Positions 24,514 to 35,447 of a DNA stretch of 64,000 nucleotides are shown here, one piece after another (the stretch's first letter is position 1; every line of letters begins with the position of its first letter). The stretch lies in assembly GCA_020726505.1 (NCBI GenBank), contig JAHLEZ010000002.1, positions 310,001-374,000 of the forward strand, written 5' to 3'. The DNA comes from Leptodontidium sp. MPI-SDFR-AT-0119 (lineage: Eukaryota > Ascomycota > Leotiomycetes > Helotiales > Leptodontidiaceae). Both the position numbers and the translations under genes were made by a program. Under the pieces are notes generated by a model, which worked only from the letters and a program-made list of their open reading frames with translations, was not told the origin of the DNA and made no database searches.

Positions 24514-25335
24514 GATGAGTATTTGGCGAGTGAATGATGAGTTTTGTGATTGACACCTATTGCAATTGTTGGGTGGTGAGAGAAAGGAATCGAAGACTCT
24601 CGAAACTGGTCGCTCTGCGGAAATTAATAGACTAGTGTCAAACCGACCTTTCCCAAAATCTCAGCCTTGTTTAGAATATCACCCTCCTGCGATCAGATCA
24701 ACAAGCTGAACAGCTATCTTAGTCTGGCAGTGAAAATAAACTTAGAGTTGATTTTCCCTTATGGTATGATGCGCTAAATAACTTTTAACTATTGGTAATG
24801 GGCTCAAATTTCTCTGCGGTCAATTCAAGAGAGCCACCAGACTAGGTACTCAAAGATCAACTCCATGCTTCAAAGTCAATAAGGGCAGCCTCGTAATTAA
24901 GCGAGCCTTGGCATGTTTATTTATGACCATGACATCAACAGCGATACGAAGAAATGAATTGGATCAATGAGTAACAGTTTAAACTAAACCATTCACCAAA
25001 GTGACAAGGTTCCAATAGGAGGCCAGTTGAAGCCCTTGGAGAAGCTGCATATCATAGGCAAAAGACGAAGGGGCACAAAGTCGTTTGAATTTCCCAACGT
25101 AAAGGAGAGGCTCCATGCTTGCGTCCACTTGAAAGACACTGACATGATCTAAAGCAGCGTAAATTATTTCTGACAGAGTCGCGATAAGCTGATGCAGCAA
25201 GACATTTCTCATTCATTACTGACCTTCGACGCGCAGCCTCGTCCGAGTTATTGAATCGTTGTGTTTGTTCTTGGCTCGATTAGGCTAGTCTGGTTGCTGG
25301 GATGCCTCGAATTGAATCTGCTAGGCAGATAATTA
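24514..25335. other. Intergenic region
   Basis: Shared upstream region between the minus-strand small gene and the plus-strand Myb-like gene. The 77-codon minus ORF at 24979-25212 shows nothing recognisable. Confidence 0.4.
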
Positions 25336-25648
25336 ATGATGATGTTCCCACGCGGCCGCCTTCCATCTCTTTTCGAGTTCTTTGAGACTGACGCGCATTT
25401 CGAGCATCTTCGAAATTTTCATTTCCTCTCCCCTAAACAACGCCATTGTGGACCACCACAAATCAACTCCTTCGCTCTCTCAAGACTTCTCGCATCCCTC
25501 AAGCACGCTCATAGATTCTCTTTGCATGCCAGTTGGCCTTCTGGAGATCTTTCACTGCCTTTGCAACTTGATTATCAAGTCCCACCTCGGCGCGGCGTTG
25601 CTGTTTACTCGAACTCGATTCCAACCAAGAGCCCCCATTATCCACAAG

Positions 25649-25828
25649 GTAAGTTGTCACCCATTTTAACCCTCTTCAGACTATACCTGCTGCATCTGTC
25701 TATTAATTTTTTTATTGCGTCGCTTTGATCCCTCGAACTCTCAATATTTCATTCCACCTTGTGAACCCGTCTTGAGCTGAGGATATAAGTCTCATTACTC
25801 GGACATTGACTAACCTTTCCGCATATAG
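25649..25828 (+). other. Probable 5'-UTR intron
   Basis: GTAAGT donor after CACAAG at 25648, branch site GACTAACC at 25808-25815, and acceptor CATATAG ending at 25828, five bases before the ATG at 25834. The flanking upstream exon has a pyrimidine-rich leader composition. Splicing here puts an upstream ATG (25336) in frame with the main ORF. Confidence 0.7.
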
Positions 25829-25833
25829 AAGCC

Positions 25834-27641
25834 ATGGATACCAACAAGAACAAGAAGAAGCGAGGCAGCAAATCCGCTGCTCTATCTTCGAATACCTCTC
25901 CCGATACAATTTCCCACCCTGCAGCCTCCTCATTTGCTGTCCCCGCTACTACCCCATCTGCCGATGATGCCGACAAGCCGCTGAGCCCTGATAAAATCTC
26001 GGCTATCCATGATACCCTCTGTCCTCAAGCTGATGGTCACACTATGGGTGTCATTTGCCAGGTGTGCCGCACCGTTTTGATGCCGTGGTTCGACAAGCTA
26101 CCTAAGTTTGTTGTCAACAAGAAAGCACTTAAAACTGGCCCCCAAGGATCAATCGTCAGAGGCGTTCTTCTTCAGAATCCCGAGGCAGTCGCTGTCCTGA
26201 CGGTGGTCGCAAACCTCGATATGGCTAACAAGAAATACGACGAAGTTGTTGGACTTGCCGATATCATGCCGTATTATCGCAAGGCAGCGGCTGCTGGCAT
26301 TCGAGTGGCTGACATGTATCGAATCATATTCAGAATCTCCACTCCAGTTCATGATATTCCAGCCGTTGCTGATATCATCAACGCTGCCCTGGAGAATCCC
26401 ACGCTCACCCCAGAAGAGTACATTGGAAACATCAAAGTTGAGCTTGCTGCGATGGCTCCCCTCCGTCCAGTCTATGGCCGATCCCCTCTCCTAATCCCTG
26501 CCAGTGCCGTCAGTCGATCCCTCGAGCGAGAGGCATCTTCGCCACAGGAGGGTTCCAGCTCAAGCGATCGAGTTCCGACGTTCAGCGAATCTAAGCGTCC
26601 AATTGTTCGAGGAAATGACACTCACGCACCACCGAAGGAGAAGGGACCTTGGGAGTTTGTACCAGGATCAAACATCTCTGGGGCTGTGCTTGGTGAGCCC
26701 GAGCCACACAAATTTTTCTTGATCCGCCAATCAATTAACGATTCCTCCAAGAAGGATATTCGTCAGTATCCGTCTTGGGACACTATGGTAAGTGATCTGA
26801 TATTCCTGGGACGATGATGATTGAAAGCATTCACCTTGCTGACTATCGCCAGGATTGGAATGAACCCCGGGATATTCAAAAGTTCAACAAGTGGCAACAG
26901 CAGATCAAGGATCGGGCTGCAGACAAACCTGCTTCTCAAACAAAAGGATGGACTCAAGCCGAGAAGGATTTCCTCAAGCAGGCTGTTGAAGCTGCACTTG
27001 CACGCGGTTTGACCCGAAGCAACATCAACTGGGATGAAATTGCACAAACTCTCTCTGACCACTTCGCCAAGATCCAAAAGGCAGGCGACCCAATGGCTCA
27101 GGCCACCGAGCTCCACAAAGACAACACCATCACTCCCTCTTCAAAAAGATATGATAGAAAGCTGAAGGAGGACCGTGTTAGTATTGTGAGAACTGGCAAG
27201 GGTGTTAAGACTCAGGCTATGAAATATGGTGATATTGCTCTGCTTCTCCGTCTATCTAAGAAATCCAAGACTCGCGGCGTTAGAGATGATGCTGGACACG
27301 ATGCTGATATGACGGAGGATGAAAATGATTCCAGTCGAGAAGAACTTGGCAGCGATTTCCGAGACGATATGGATATTCGCTCTGGAAGCAATGGTCAGGG
27401 TAATGTTCGGGGAGGAGCAGAAACAAAGGCATCCAAGGCAGCCAAGTCAACAAAGGGAACCAAGCGACGCCGATCACGAAGCCCAGATACCACCTCCAAG
27501 CGTAACAAGACCTCTCCTAAGCCTCTCCCAACCAGTGCTGAGAGCTTTGCCGGCGAGGTGGCCAAGATTTCCCCTTGGTTCAAGAAGAAGGTCACGCAGT
27601 CAACTCCTAGCTCCGAACCTCTCGACGGCGAGTCCATTTGA
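25834..27641 (+). CDS. Myb/SANT-like helical domain protein, paralog 3
   Basis: Exons 25834-26787 and 26853-27641; intron 26788-26852 (GTAAGT...GCTGAC...CGCCAG), phase 0; 580 aa. Start context GAAGCCATGG is strong. A Lys-rich N-terminus precedes a 180-residue helical region (about 55-215) that I cannot assign. The segment PWEFVPGSN and a linker lead to exon 2. There W-EPRDIQKFNKWQQQI and residues 350-394 (GWTQAEKDFLKQAV...NWDEIAQTLSDHF) match the helical block of the genes at 4119-5240 and 8161-9234. The C-terminus is acidic, then basic (KRRRSRSP, SKRNK), probably a nuclear localisation signal. It is the longest and most divergent of the three copies. Inferred nuclear DNA/chromatin-associated role. 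Confidence 0.85.
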
Positions 27642-29327
27642 TCTCCCCGAACCAACAGTCGACGTACAGGATCTCTTCTACTTGGCCATCTCAATGCAGG
27701 GTGGTTCTTAGGAAGAAAGCCCATAGCTTTGAATCTGCTCTGCGTTTATTCTCGGTGAACAAAAGCCCTCGCATTCGGTCGGAGCATTCATATTTCTCTG
27801 GAGGAAACGACTCTGATCCGTGGTCAATACTTGCCGTTCTTTTCATCTTCAACGGAGTTAATGTCCACACTCTCCATGAGCACATACGGCATTAAAGTTT
27901 TCTGTTCTGAGGCCGGATGCACTCACGGCCTTCATGTTCTTTTTTTCTTACTTTCATCGCCCGCATTCTCTCTTAGTCGTGTACAAATGGGTACATGTTC
28001 TGGAGAGTCATGCTCCCGACGGGTTGTCTTCGCAAATCACCGTCGCGTCATCTATTAGTGGGAGGATGCATGTAATTAATTCTTCTTTTTCTTCCTATTC
28101 TCAACTTGGCAGCCACTCTGTTCTCCTTTGTAGAGGGAAACAAGACATAATGTTGATGATCACCACTTGGGTGAAGGTTAATTATGGGAGATTCACGGCA
28201 ATGCAAATAAACAAACAACTAAACTCTTGGGCAATTTGAAAGTGACTTCAAGTGAATAAGTAGAGACTTGGACCCCTCATATCCCGTCAGACCTGAGTTG
28301 GTCCCTTGTGTGGATTCACCTATCGTCTTTCATTGTTTCTACTCGTGGGTGGGTCCCTAAAGCATAGCTATTTAAGTGCGACGCACACCGTCTTTGGTCT
28401 GTTAAGAATGACAACGACGGGCTCGTCACCCCATATGCTTGGAACTCACCAAGCAATCGCAAGAAAACAGCCATTGACATGATATAGGTTTACTTTCATT
28501 CATGAACGTTATCGTTTTAGATATGCGCCCTCCACCAAATCCAATGGGGACCAAGCTCAGACCCCCACCCCCCCCAGTTGATTCAATGGAATTCCTTGAC
28601 AGCAGTCAGGAAAATGGCAGTAATATCAACTTCATTCCTACTCGTTCCTCTTTACTACAATAATACGAGTTTCTTGCAGATTTATATCAAAGCCATATCA
28701 TGCTGGAGAGCATGAATTGCACAAGAGGAAACTCTACGGGGTGATATCAGGTTACTGGCGAGCTTGGGACAGGGACTTTTGGTTTGTAGCCAGCGTTGAA
28801 GGATTCATATCTTGCACGCGCTTTGTGTGGACTTCAGAAAGGGCTCGTGGCTGTATTTAAGTAGTGTGTGGCTAGGTAGTACTGCTGTGAATAATTGAAG
28901 ACAATGACTGTGACGATTCTCAACGATACCTGGCGAATTTGCATTGCCTTGATATAAAAGCAATCCCAATTGCGGAGGCGGTTGGAGTCAACACAGACCA
29001 TCAAGAGAGAGATTCTTGAAATTCCGAAGCGACGCAAAGATCCTACAGTAGTCGTGATTGAGGTTCGGGACTCCTGGAGAAGCTTGGTTTCGCGGGTCAA
29101 ATTTTTGAGATGGCAATAGTTGTAAATCATTGTGTCAACCGTAGGGTGCCATGGAATAAATATTTCTCAATTTGACAACATGAGAGGGATTGGTAACAAA
29201 ATCAAGCCCAAAATCACAACCGCGTCCCACATACTTCGGAATAAGACGAGTCTCACAAAAAACATCAATCAGAAAACGAGACTCCGATTCCACAGATTTT
29301 TTTTTGGTTGAATCTTTGTTGTCTGCC

Positions 29328-29353
29328 AAAAAAAAAAAAAAAAAAAAAAAAAA
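29328..29353 (+). repeat. A26 homopolymer
   Basis: Uninterrupted run of 26 A. It could be slippage DNA or the tail of an old retroposed sequence. I found no matching target duplication around it. Confidence 0.8.
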
Positions 29354-29699
29354 CAGATATATCCACCGTGATCAAATGAGGCGATTCTGTGACTGAGATG
29401 CTGAAGCCCGGATCTACAAAAGAATATCGGGTGCCAATACATTAAATTCTATTCAGTTGAGCAACCATGTGAAATTTGAGTTTTGTTCACCATTAATCAG
29501 TAAAGAATTCCAAGACTTAAGTCTAATTAGTAGAGCAATTCACCCGAGAACCTGCGATTGAAGGTTTTGTTGACTTATGAAGCCTTCAACTATAAAAATA
29601 GGCAGCAGGCAAAGCTCCAAGGGTATCTATCACACGGCCCCGAAATCCTAGATAGTGAATGGTTGGACTAAGAGTATTTGCTGCAATAGACCCATTTTA

Positions 29700-29729
29700 T
29701 CTCACCAAGAATTCTCTCACCAAGAATTC
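29700..29729. repeat. Tandem duplication of a 15-bp unit
   Basis: TCTCACCAAGAATTC occurs twice head to tail without mismatch. Confidence 0.9.
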
Positions 29730-30301
29730 TTTCCTCCGGACTGCCTTCCTGGAGAGGGCTATTGGTCCAAGTGAAGATGCGTACGCCTCTGATTCCGAGA
29801 CATGGCGCCGAGTGGTCATGTCGACAACATGGAAAGTGACAGCAGAGCCTCATTAGTCAAGTTAGAGTAATAATAATTTAGAGGAATTTTCATTTAAGGC
29901 AAACTTGCGTCAGTTGGAATTGGTAAGAAGTTCGAGGAGGTAATGAGCGAACCAGGAGATGTTGACCCAGCATGCTCATTCCTCAAGGGAGAAGTTGCAG
30001 ACCTGTGTGATATTTGCCTGTTTATTTGACTTGAAAGGGTGCTTTCTTATAGAAGTGAAGTGGCTGCAAGTTGAGAGTTTGAGGGGTGGGTGGGCTTTGA
30101 TGACTTTATTGTCATCAAGTCTAGAGGATGTAAAAAGCAATAAAAAGCAACCTAGGGGGAGGGCAACTTTGCTAGCTAGACACTAATGACGCTAATTCGA
30201 ATCGCATTATCAAGTAGAGTAGCATAACATGAACAACGATGAAAGTCAGTTCTATCATTGCACTCTAATATACACTCTCATCCAACCCACTCCTTCCAAA
30301 T

Positions 30302-33300
30302 CTACAACTCATCTTTCTTCGAAACTGTACTGGTCTTCTCCACCTCAAGCGTTCTACTCTTGGTATTCTTCTCCGTGGCAGCCGTAGCCGCACTGACAGG
30401 TAGCCCCTTCCTTTTCCTATCCACCGCCGCAATCTCATCATCATACACCGTCCACTCAGGCACTTGTCGTCTTGCTCTATCAAGCTTTGGCTCTTTCGTC
30501 TGTGGGTTATTGCACAAATCGATGGTCTTCGCATCCTTCAACGCTTCGTCACTACACCATGTCTCGCACCAGAGCCATTCTTGCGGGAGACTGTGGATGG
30601 GTAGGATAGTCTGCATGTGGTTGGGGAGATCTTGGTCTAGGTTGGACAAACTATTCGGATCGGCGGACAATTGGTGGTATTGCTGGCGCAGACGATCACC
30701 CGCCGCGATCTGGCGGAAACGGTGTAGGTCAACGACGTAGAGCGCTGAGATGTGGTACGGTAAACCGCGAAGGAATTTCTCCCAGTATCCCTGTTTCCAG
30801 AAGCGGAACCCTTCCATCTCCGTACGACTGTCGCACATAGGCGTGAAGCCGTAAGGCGCACCCTTGAGATCGTGGTTAACGAGCTCCATCATGTCGGTGC
30901 GGACGATCTGGTCTGCGTCGACGAAGATGACTTTGTCAAGGGAGAGGGGGAAGAGCACGTCCAAGAAGAGGATCTTGTAGCCCCAAATCTCACGCTGCTT
31001 TTCGGTTTGTGCGCGCAGCCAGTGGGGCCACTTGTAGGTGACCATTTCATATTTGAAGCCGTATTCGGCGGCGAGGTAGGGAATGAAGTCTTTGAAGGAA
31101 GGGGAGAGGAACTGTTCGATGAACCAGAACTTGACGGTGTGTTTGGTGTGCTTCATGACACTGACCATCATAATGTTCAGCATGCGCTCATAAAGGTGCC
31201 CACTGGCGACGGAGAAGATGTTGATGTCTGCCTGGACTTCCTTGTCGACGCTCTTGGTGCCTTTGCCAAGGATACCTTGAGCAAAGTTGAGGCCGCGAGA
31301 GACGAAGTCCATCTTTGACTCGGCTTTGGTTTCGAGGACATCTTCAATTTCCATGCCTAATTTGCGAGAGATACGGGGATATAGTGTCGCGCCCTTGAAG
31401 CTCATTAGTACGACTTCTGTGTTCTCATCGCCTGGAGTTGGGCTCCAGCCCTTAGATCCAACACTGTCAATGTTGAAGATCTCGGCGCTTCTGCCTTCAA
31501 GCAAATCGATCTTGTAGTAACCAGGATTCGCTTTGAATTGGAAGTAACCCAAGTTGGACATGATGATTGTATCTGCTGTATGAGGATCTCTTTCGGTACC
31601 AAGAGTGAGCTGGACACCTCTTGGAGCTGCACCACCAGGAATTTCACGAGAATGGCCTTCGATGAGGATGTTCTCTAGTTCGTATAGTGCTTCGACATCC
31701 GTCTTGATCGAGCTGAGTTTGATGTTATCCAGGTCATAGATGGAGACTTTGGGGGCCACAAGCCACGCTGGAGGAATGTCCATCCCAAGGTTCAACAGTG
31801 CTTCTTGTGGAACACCCTTGAATGATGCTCCGAGTGGGAGCAGTGCTCCTTCATCATCAAAAGTCGGCTTTGAATCTAGGACGTATCTATAGAAGCGCTT
31901 TACTGGGAGTTCTTGCAAGCGCTCCTTGGGGTTCAAGAAGAGCTTCATGTAAACACCATCCAGCTCTGACAGGACTTTGAGAATAGGAACCCATTTCTGT
32001 CCAACCTGGCTTGCAGGGTCCAAGAGAACAGTCAAATGAATGCTAGCCATCGAAGCATCACCAATCTCCATAGAAGTATGTGTTGAGTTCCAAACACCAA
32101 ATTGGCTCATTCTCAGAGTAGAAGCCTGCTCAAAGATGCCGTCTGGTGTGTCAGATATGGTTGAAATAGCGACGATGGACGAAATCTTAGCAGCCGCGAG
32201 AGGGGTTGCAACATTGTCAGACAGTCCGAGAGCTTCTAAAGCGGCATGAGCAGGGGTAATGCGTTTGGCTCGCTCATATGAGAGTAATTGAGCAAAGTCC
32301 CCTTCGTCGAAATCCGAGTCTGTTGGAATGGGTCCAACAAGTCGTCCGTTCAAAAGAATCGCGTTTTGGCCTGGAAGAAGCTCAAGAGTCTTAATCAAAG
32401 GATCAGCTCCATGCCAGTACTCAATCGCATGATCTTGAACCTTCTGGCCTGGAGCTGCTAAATCAGCTGTCAAAACAGCCGTTAGATCATTGATGTGTGA
32501 GAATGCTTTGTTCTCGTTTGTTTGCATGTGACTGTACAAATCATTGCTGAGACCTGCATCCGCTGTTCCTGGGGCAGCATTGTGCACGATGACAAGTTCC
32601 ATTGAAGGATTGGCTTCGCGAAAGACAGCCGCTGTAGCTAGTAGCTTCTCGCCAGCCTTTGATTCCAAGTCTGCAATCAAAATCATATGTGCCCAATCAG
32701 CTTTCGCTGCGGAACTATCAGCTTCGATCCGTGGCAGGATGTTCAAGATATCTTGGTTGTCCCCAACAAGTTTATTGACGTCAAAGATCTTCAAAGTCTT
32801 CTCGTCTTCGGGCACAATGAGCGCATTCCGCCGGGTTGATGCCTGCACGAGGAAGTATGAAGGCAGCCAGCTATCGTCTTCAAATGTACCAGTGTAAATG
32901 GCTTGTTGTATGACTTGAAGATCGGTTGTGACTCTCTGGCTCATTGACTGGAGCCAATTCTCATCGCGAGGAAGCGCCACTCCATCGATGAACATCGGTG
33001 GAATCTTACTGTCGGCGGCCAATCGTCGGATCCATTGTTGAGAACCCTCTATTTGGGTTTTGTAGCTTTCAGGTTCAAGTACTTCTTCCAGAGTGAAGGC
33101 GGTTTTATCTGTTCGCACCTTGCGCTCCCCAATTGCTGTTTTGAAACTCTCGGCAGTTGGTGTTGACAATTTCTCTCTAGTGTAGGCAGCTTCAAGGTAT
33201 GCCAGGGCAGCTGAGATTCCGTATGTCTCGAGGAGATGATACACGACCTTTGCATGCTCCAGTTGATGAGGGCTGCTGGTTAATGGAACAAGTCCTATAC

Positions 33301-34936
33301 GGATCGCAAGCTTCCTCTTTACGAAACTTAACAGGGTATCCGCTACAATTAGCACATCTTGAGGGTTGGTAAAGTCTACAGGCAGAATGACATTGAAGGC
33401 ATCTCTGCGGCAAGTGGGAAGTTGGCCAGGATAGACACGTTGAAGGAACTGCAAAATTAGTGAATGAAAACAAAATGATCAAAACAGACTTACAGCATTC
33501 AGAGATGTAGGCCACTGCTCATATCGCTTGTCCTTTTCAATGTTATTCATCCAGATGATGATATTTCCCCCTTCAATGTCGTCCCTCCAGTCGAATCTTT
33601 GGGGTTCATTTTCGGCCTTCACAGTAGCTACTGCCTCGTGAGACAAGAGCTGGATTGCTTGAGATCCCGTTAAACCAAGGTCTCTCACACCATTGATTAG
33701 CTTTCTCTCCTTGCGAAAAATGTCGAGCAAGTCCAAAGCCTCAATTTGCCTTTCGATCAGCTGAACGCCGTTCATCCAGATAATATTGCCACCCGCTGGT
33801 ACCAGCTGGGCACGATTGTACTCGTGCTCACTAACAAATTCGCTGGAGACATTGTGTGACGCAATTGCGCTGGAGTACTTGGGAAAGTCCTGGGACAGCT
33901 TGACAAGAGAATCGAGGGGGTTCTCGCTTTGCAGAATGAAACTTGAAGCCTTCAATCCCAGAGAGAACAATTCTGAGGAGGAAAGGGGCTTCAAATCCGC
34001 AAATTCCTCGCCCTCATCTTCAAATTTAACCTCTTTTTCTGGAACTGCACCGACAGGTTTGCTTTCGCTCTCCTCTCGATCATCGATGACGATATAATCC
34101 GTTCGCTTAAGCGCAAGTTCTACACCATATCCTGGGATAATCAATGGCTTGTCTTCTGCATTGAGAGACTTTCTGTGCCTAATCCGGTAGGATGTTTTCC
34201 CTTCCCGAGCAGTCTTCACAAGAGTCTTGTGGAATTTTCCAAATGTTGGTGACGTGATGTCTGCATAGAGAATCGAGGCAGGTGAAGAAGGGTTCCCGAG
34301 CACTCGATCAAACTGGAGCTCCTGAATTTGTCTGCCAGCCACCCAGTCAGCCATTGAACCCCCGGAATAAACTAGTAACTTACGAATCTCCGCTGACATC
34401 CCCATGAGCCGTATCCAAAGCTGGCGAACAGTATTGTTTTCCATTGAAGAGCACCCAAACCGGACACGATGTCTCTTGTTCCGCCTTCAATGATGGTTCC
34501 GCAGCAGTGTGGTAATATTGGTAATGTGCCTCAATACGAGGAGCCGACGCCCGCATAGACAATGCAAACTGCCAGGAAGACAAGGTTTCTGGACTGAGCA
34601 TATGTCCATCGTCTTTCAAGACCTGCACGAACTTCTCGAATAGTTCTTTATCCGTTGCAGCTTTCGAGAAATATCCGTCAGCAATTCGATCGAGTAGAGG
34701 AAAATAGGAGGTTGCATTCTCGTTTCCCGCAGTCTCCCTGTAATTTGTTAGTATACAGGTTCAAACACAGGGAATTGCAGGACTTTGTACAATAGTTCTA
34801 GGAGGTATGGCGCAGAGGCGAAAGATGCCTTCATTGCCACATTTATGGAAGGGCTTGCAGAAGCACATAATGAATGAAGGTATGTAGTTGCCAGTAGAGC
34901 ACCCGTCAAGCCCCACGGCATACTGAAGAGTCCCAT
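30302..34936 (-). CDS. gpt1: UDP-glucose:glycoprotein glucosyltransferase
   Basis: ER lumen folding sensor that re-glucosylates N-glycans on misfolded glycoproteins for the calnexin cycle. Exons: 34791-34936, 34384-34737, 33494-34331 and 30302-33448. Introns 34738-34790, 34332-34383 and 33449-33493 have GT-AG ends and CTAAC/CTGAC-type branch sites, and all phases agree, giving 1494 aa (family about 1500). An N-terminal signal peptide (ending around the CASAS region) precedes thioredoxin-like sensor domains starting SINVAMKASF..APYLLELLE. The C-terminal GT24 glycosyltransferase domain carries the DxD metal site (DAD, residue about 1290, in KVIFVDADQIVRTD). The protein ends in KKDEL, an ER-retrieval signal. 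The start lies 511 bp from the divergent coatomer alpha gene. Identity is firm; the symbol follows the fission yeast name. Confidence 0.97.
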
Positions 34937-35447
34937 CTTGGGTTTTGGTGGGGGTCGTCGAGCTGTTTGGTGCTGAATAGCTTCTCAGGGGAAATGTTCT
35001 GGTAGTTATTGACCACAGCTTCAGATGACAAAATAATTTGATTGTCCGCCAGCGGAAGGACTTGTGAATTTATGGTCAAGGTAAACTGAATCGCAGCATG
35101 TTTCCCTATCTCCCAAGAATCTGCAAAGTCAATGCGACAAGGCTGAGATATTTTATTTACTAAGTGTTGACTCTTGGGGCCACCTTGCCAGAAGCTCTTG
35201 AAGCTCTGACGCGTGCATGCCTCAGGCTCAAAACGCCTTGTGATCCGGCCACAAATCGAAACGTTGGTAGTTCTGGATGCACACAAACCGCCAACCTCGA
35301 CATCACCGCTGCTTCTACTCAACACCTACGATATTGCTCTGGATACGTGTCTGCAGAGGAATCTACAAGAGAAGCCCGCCGCCCATAATCCTGCCACCAT
35401 TCATGCGAGAAATCTAGGTGTCCTCGTTCCTCGCAGCGTCGGTCAAG
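34937..35447. promoter_or_regulatory. Bidirectional promoter, UGGT / coatomer alpha
   Basis: 511 bp separate the two start codons of divergent secretory-pathway genes. Short ORFs inside it (e.g. minus 34906-35325, which overlaps the UGGT start) look non-coding. The joint placement suggests shared control of ER quality control and COPI transport. No specific factor site is claimed. Confidence 0.6.

Larger units (their letters stand above)
27642..30301. other. Long intergenic region with simple repeats
   Basis: 2.7 kb between a plus-strand gene end and a minus-strand gene end. It contains a C10-type tract near 28567, an A26 run at 29328-29353, and two perfect tandem copies of a 15-bp unit at 29700-29729. 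The minus ORF just beside the A26 run has no ATG (its start is TTG). I see no gene I can support. Confidence 0.45.

Noticed and set aside
29135..29329. 64-codon minus ORF beginning MADNK next to the A26 run
   Set aside because: The first codon is TTG, not ATG; no motif.
30190..30220. TTCGAATC box resembling a tRNA B box
   Set aside because: No acceptor stem, anticodon arm or A box fits around it. No tRNA or 5S rRNA gene was found anywhere in the window.
34906..35325. 139-codon minus ORF upstream of the UGGT start
   Set aside because: Different frame, overlaps the signal-peptide exon and the shared promoter; no recognisable product.
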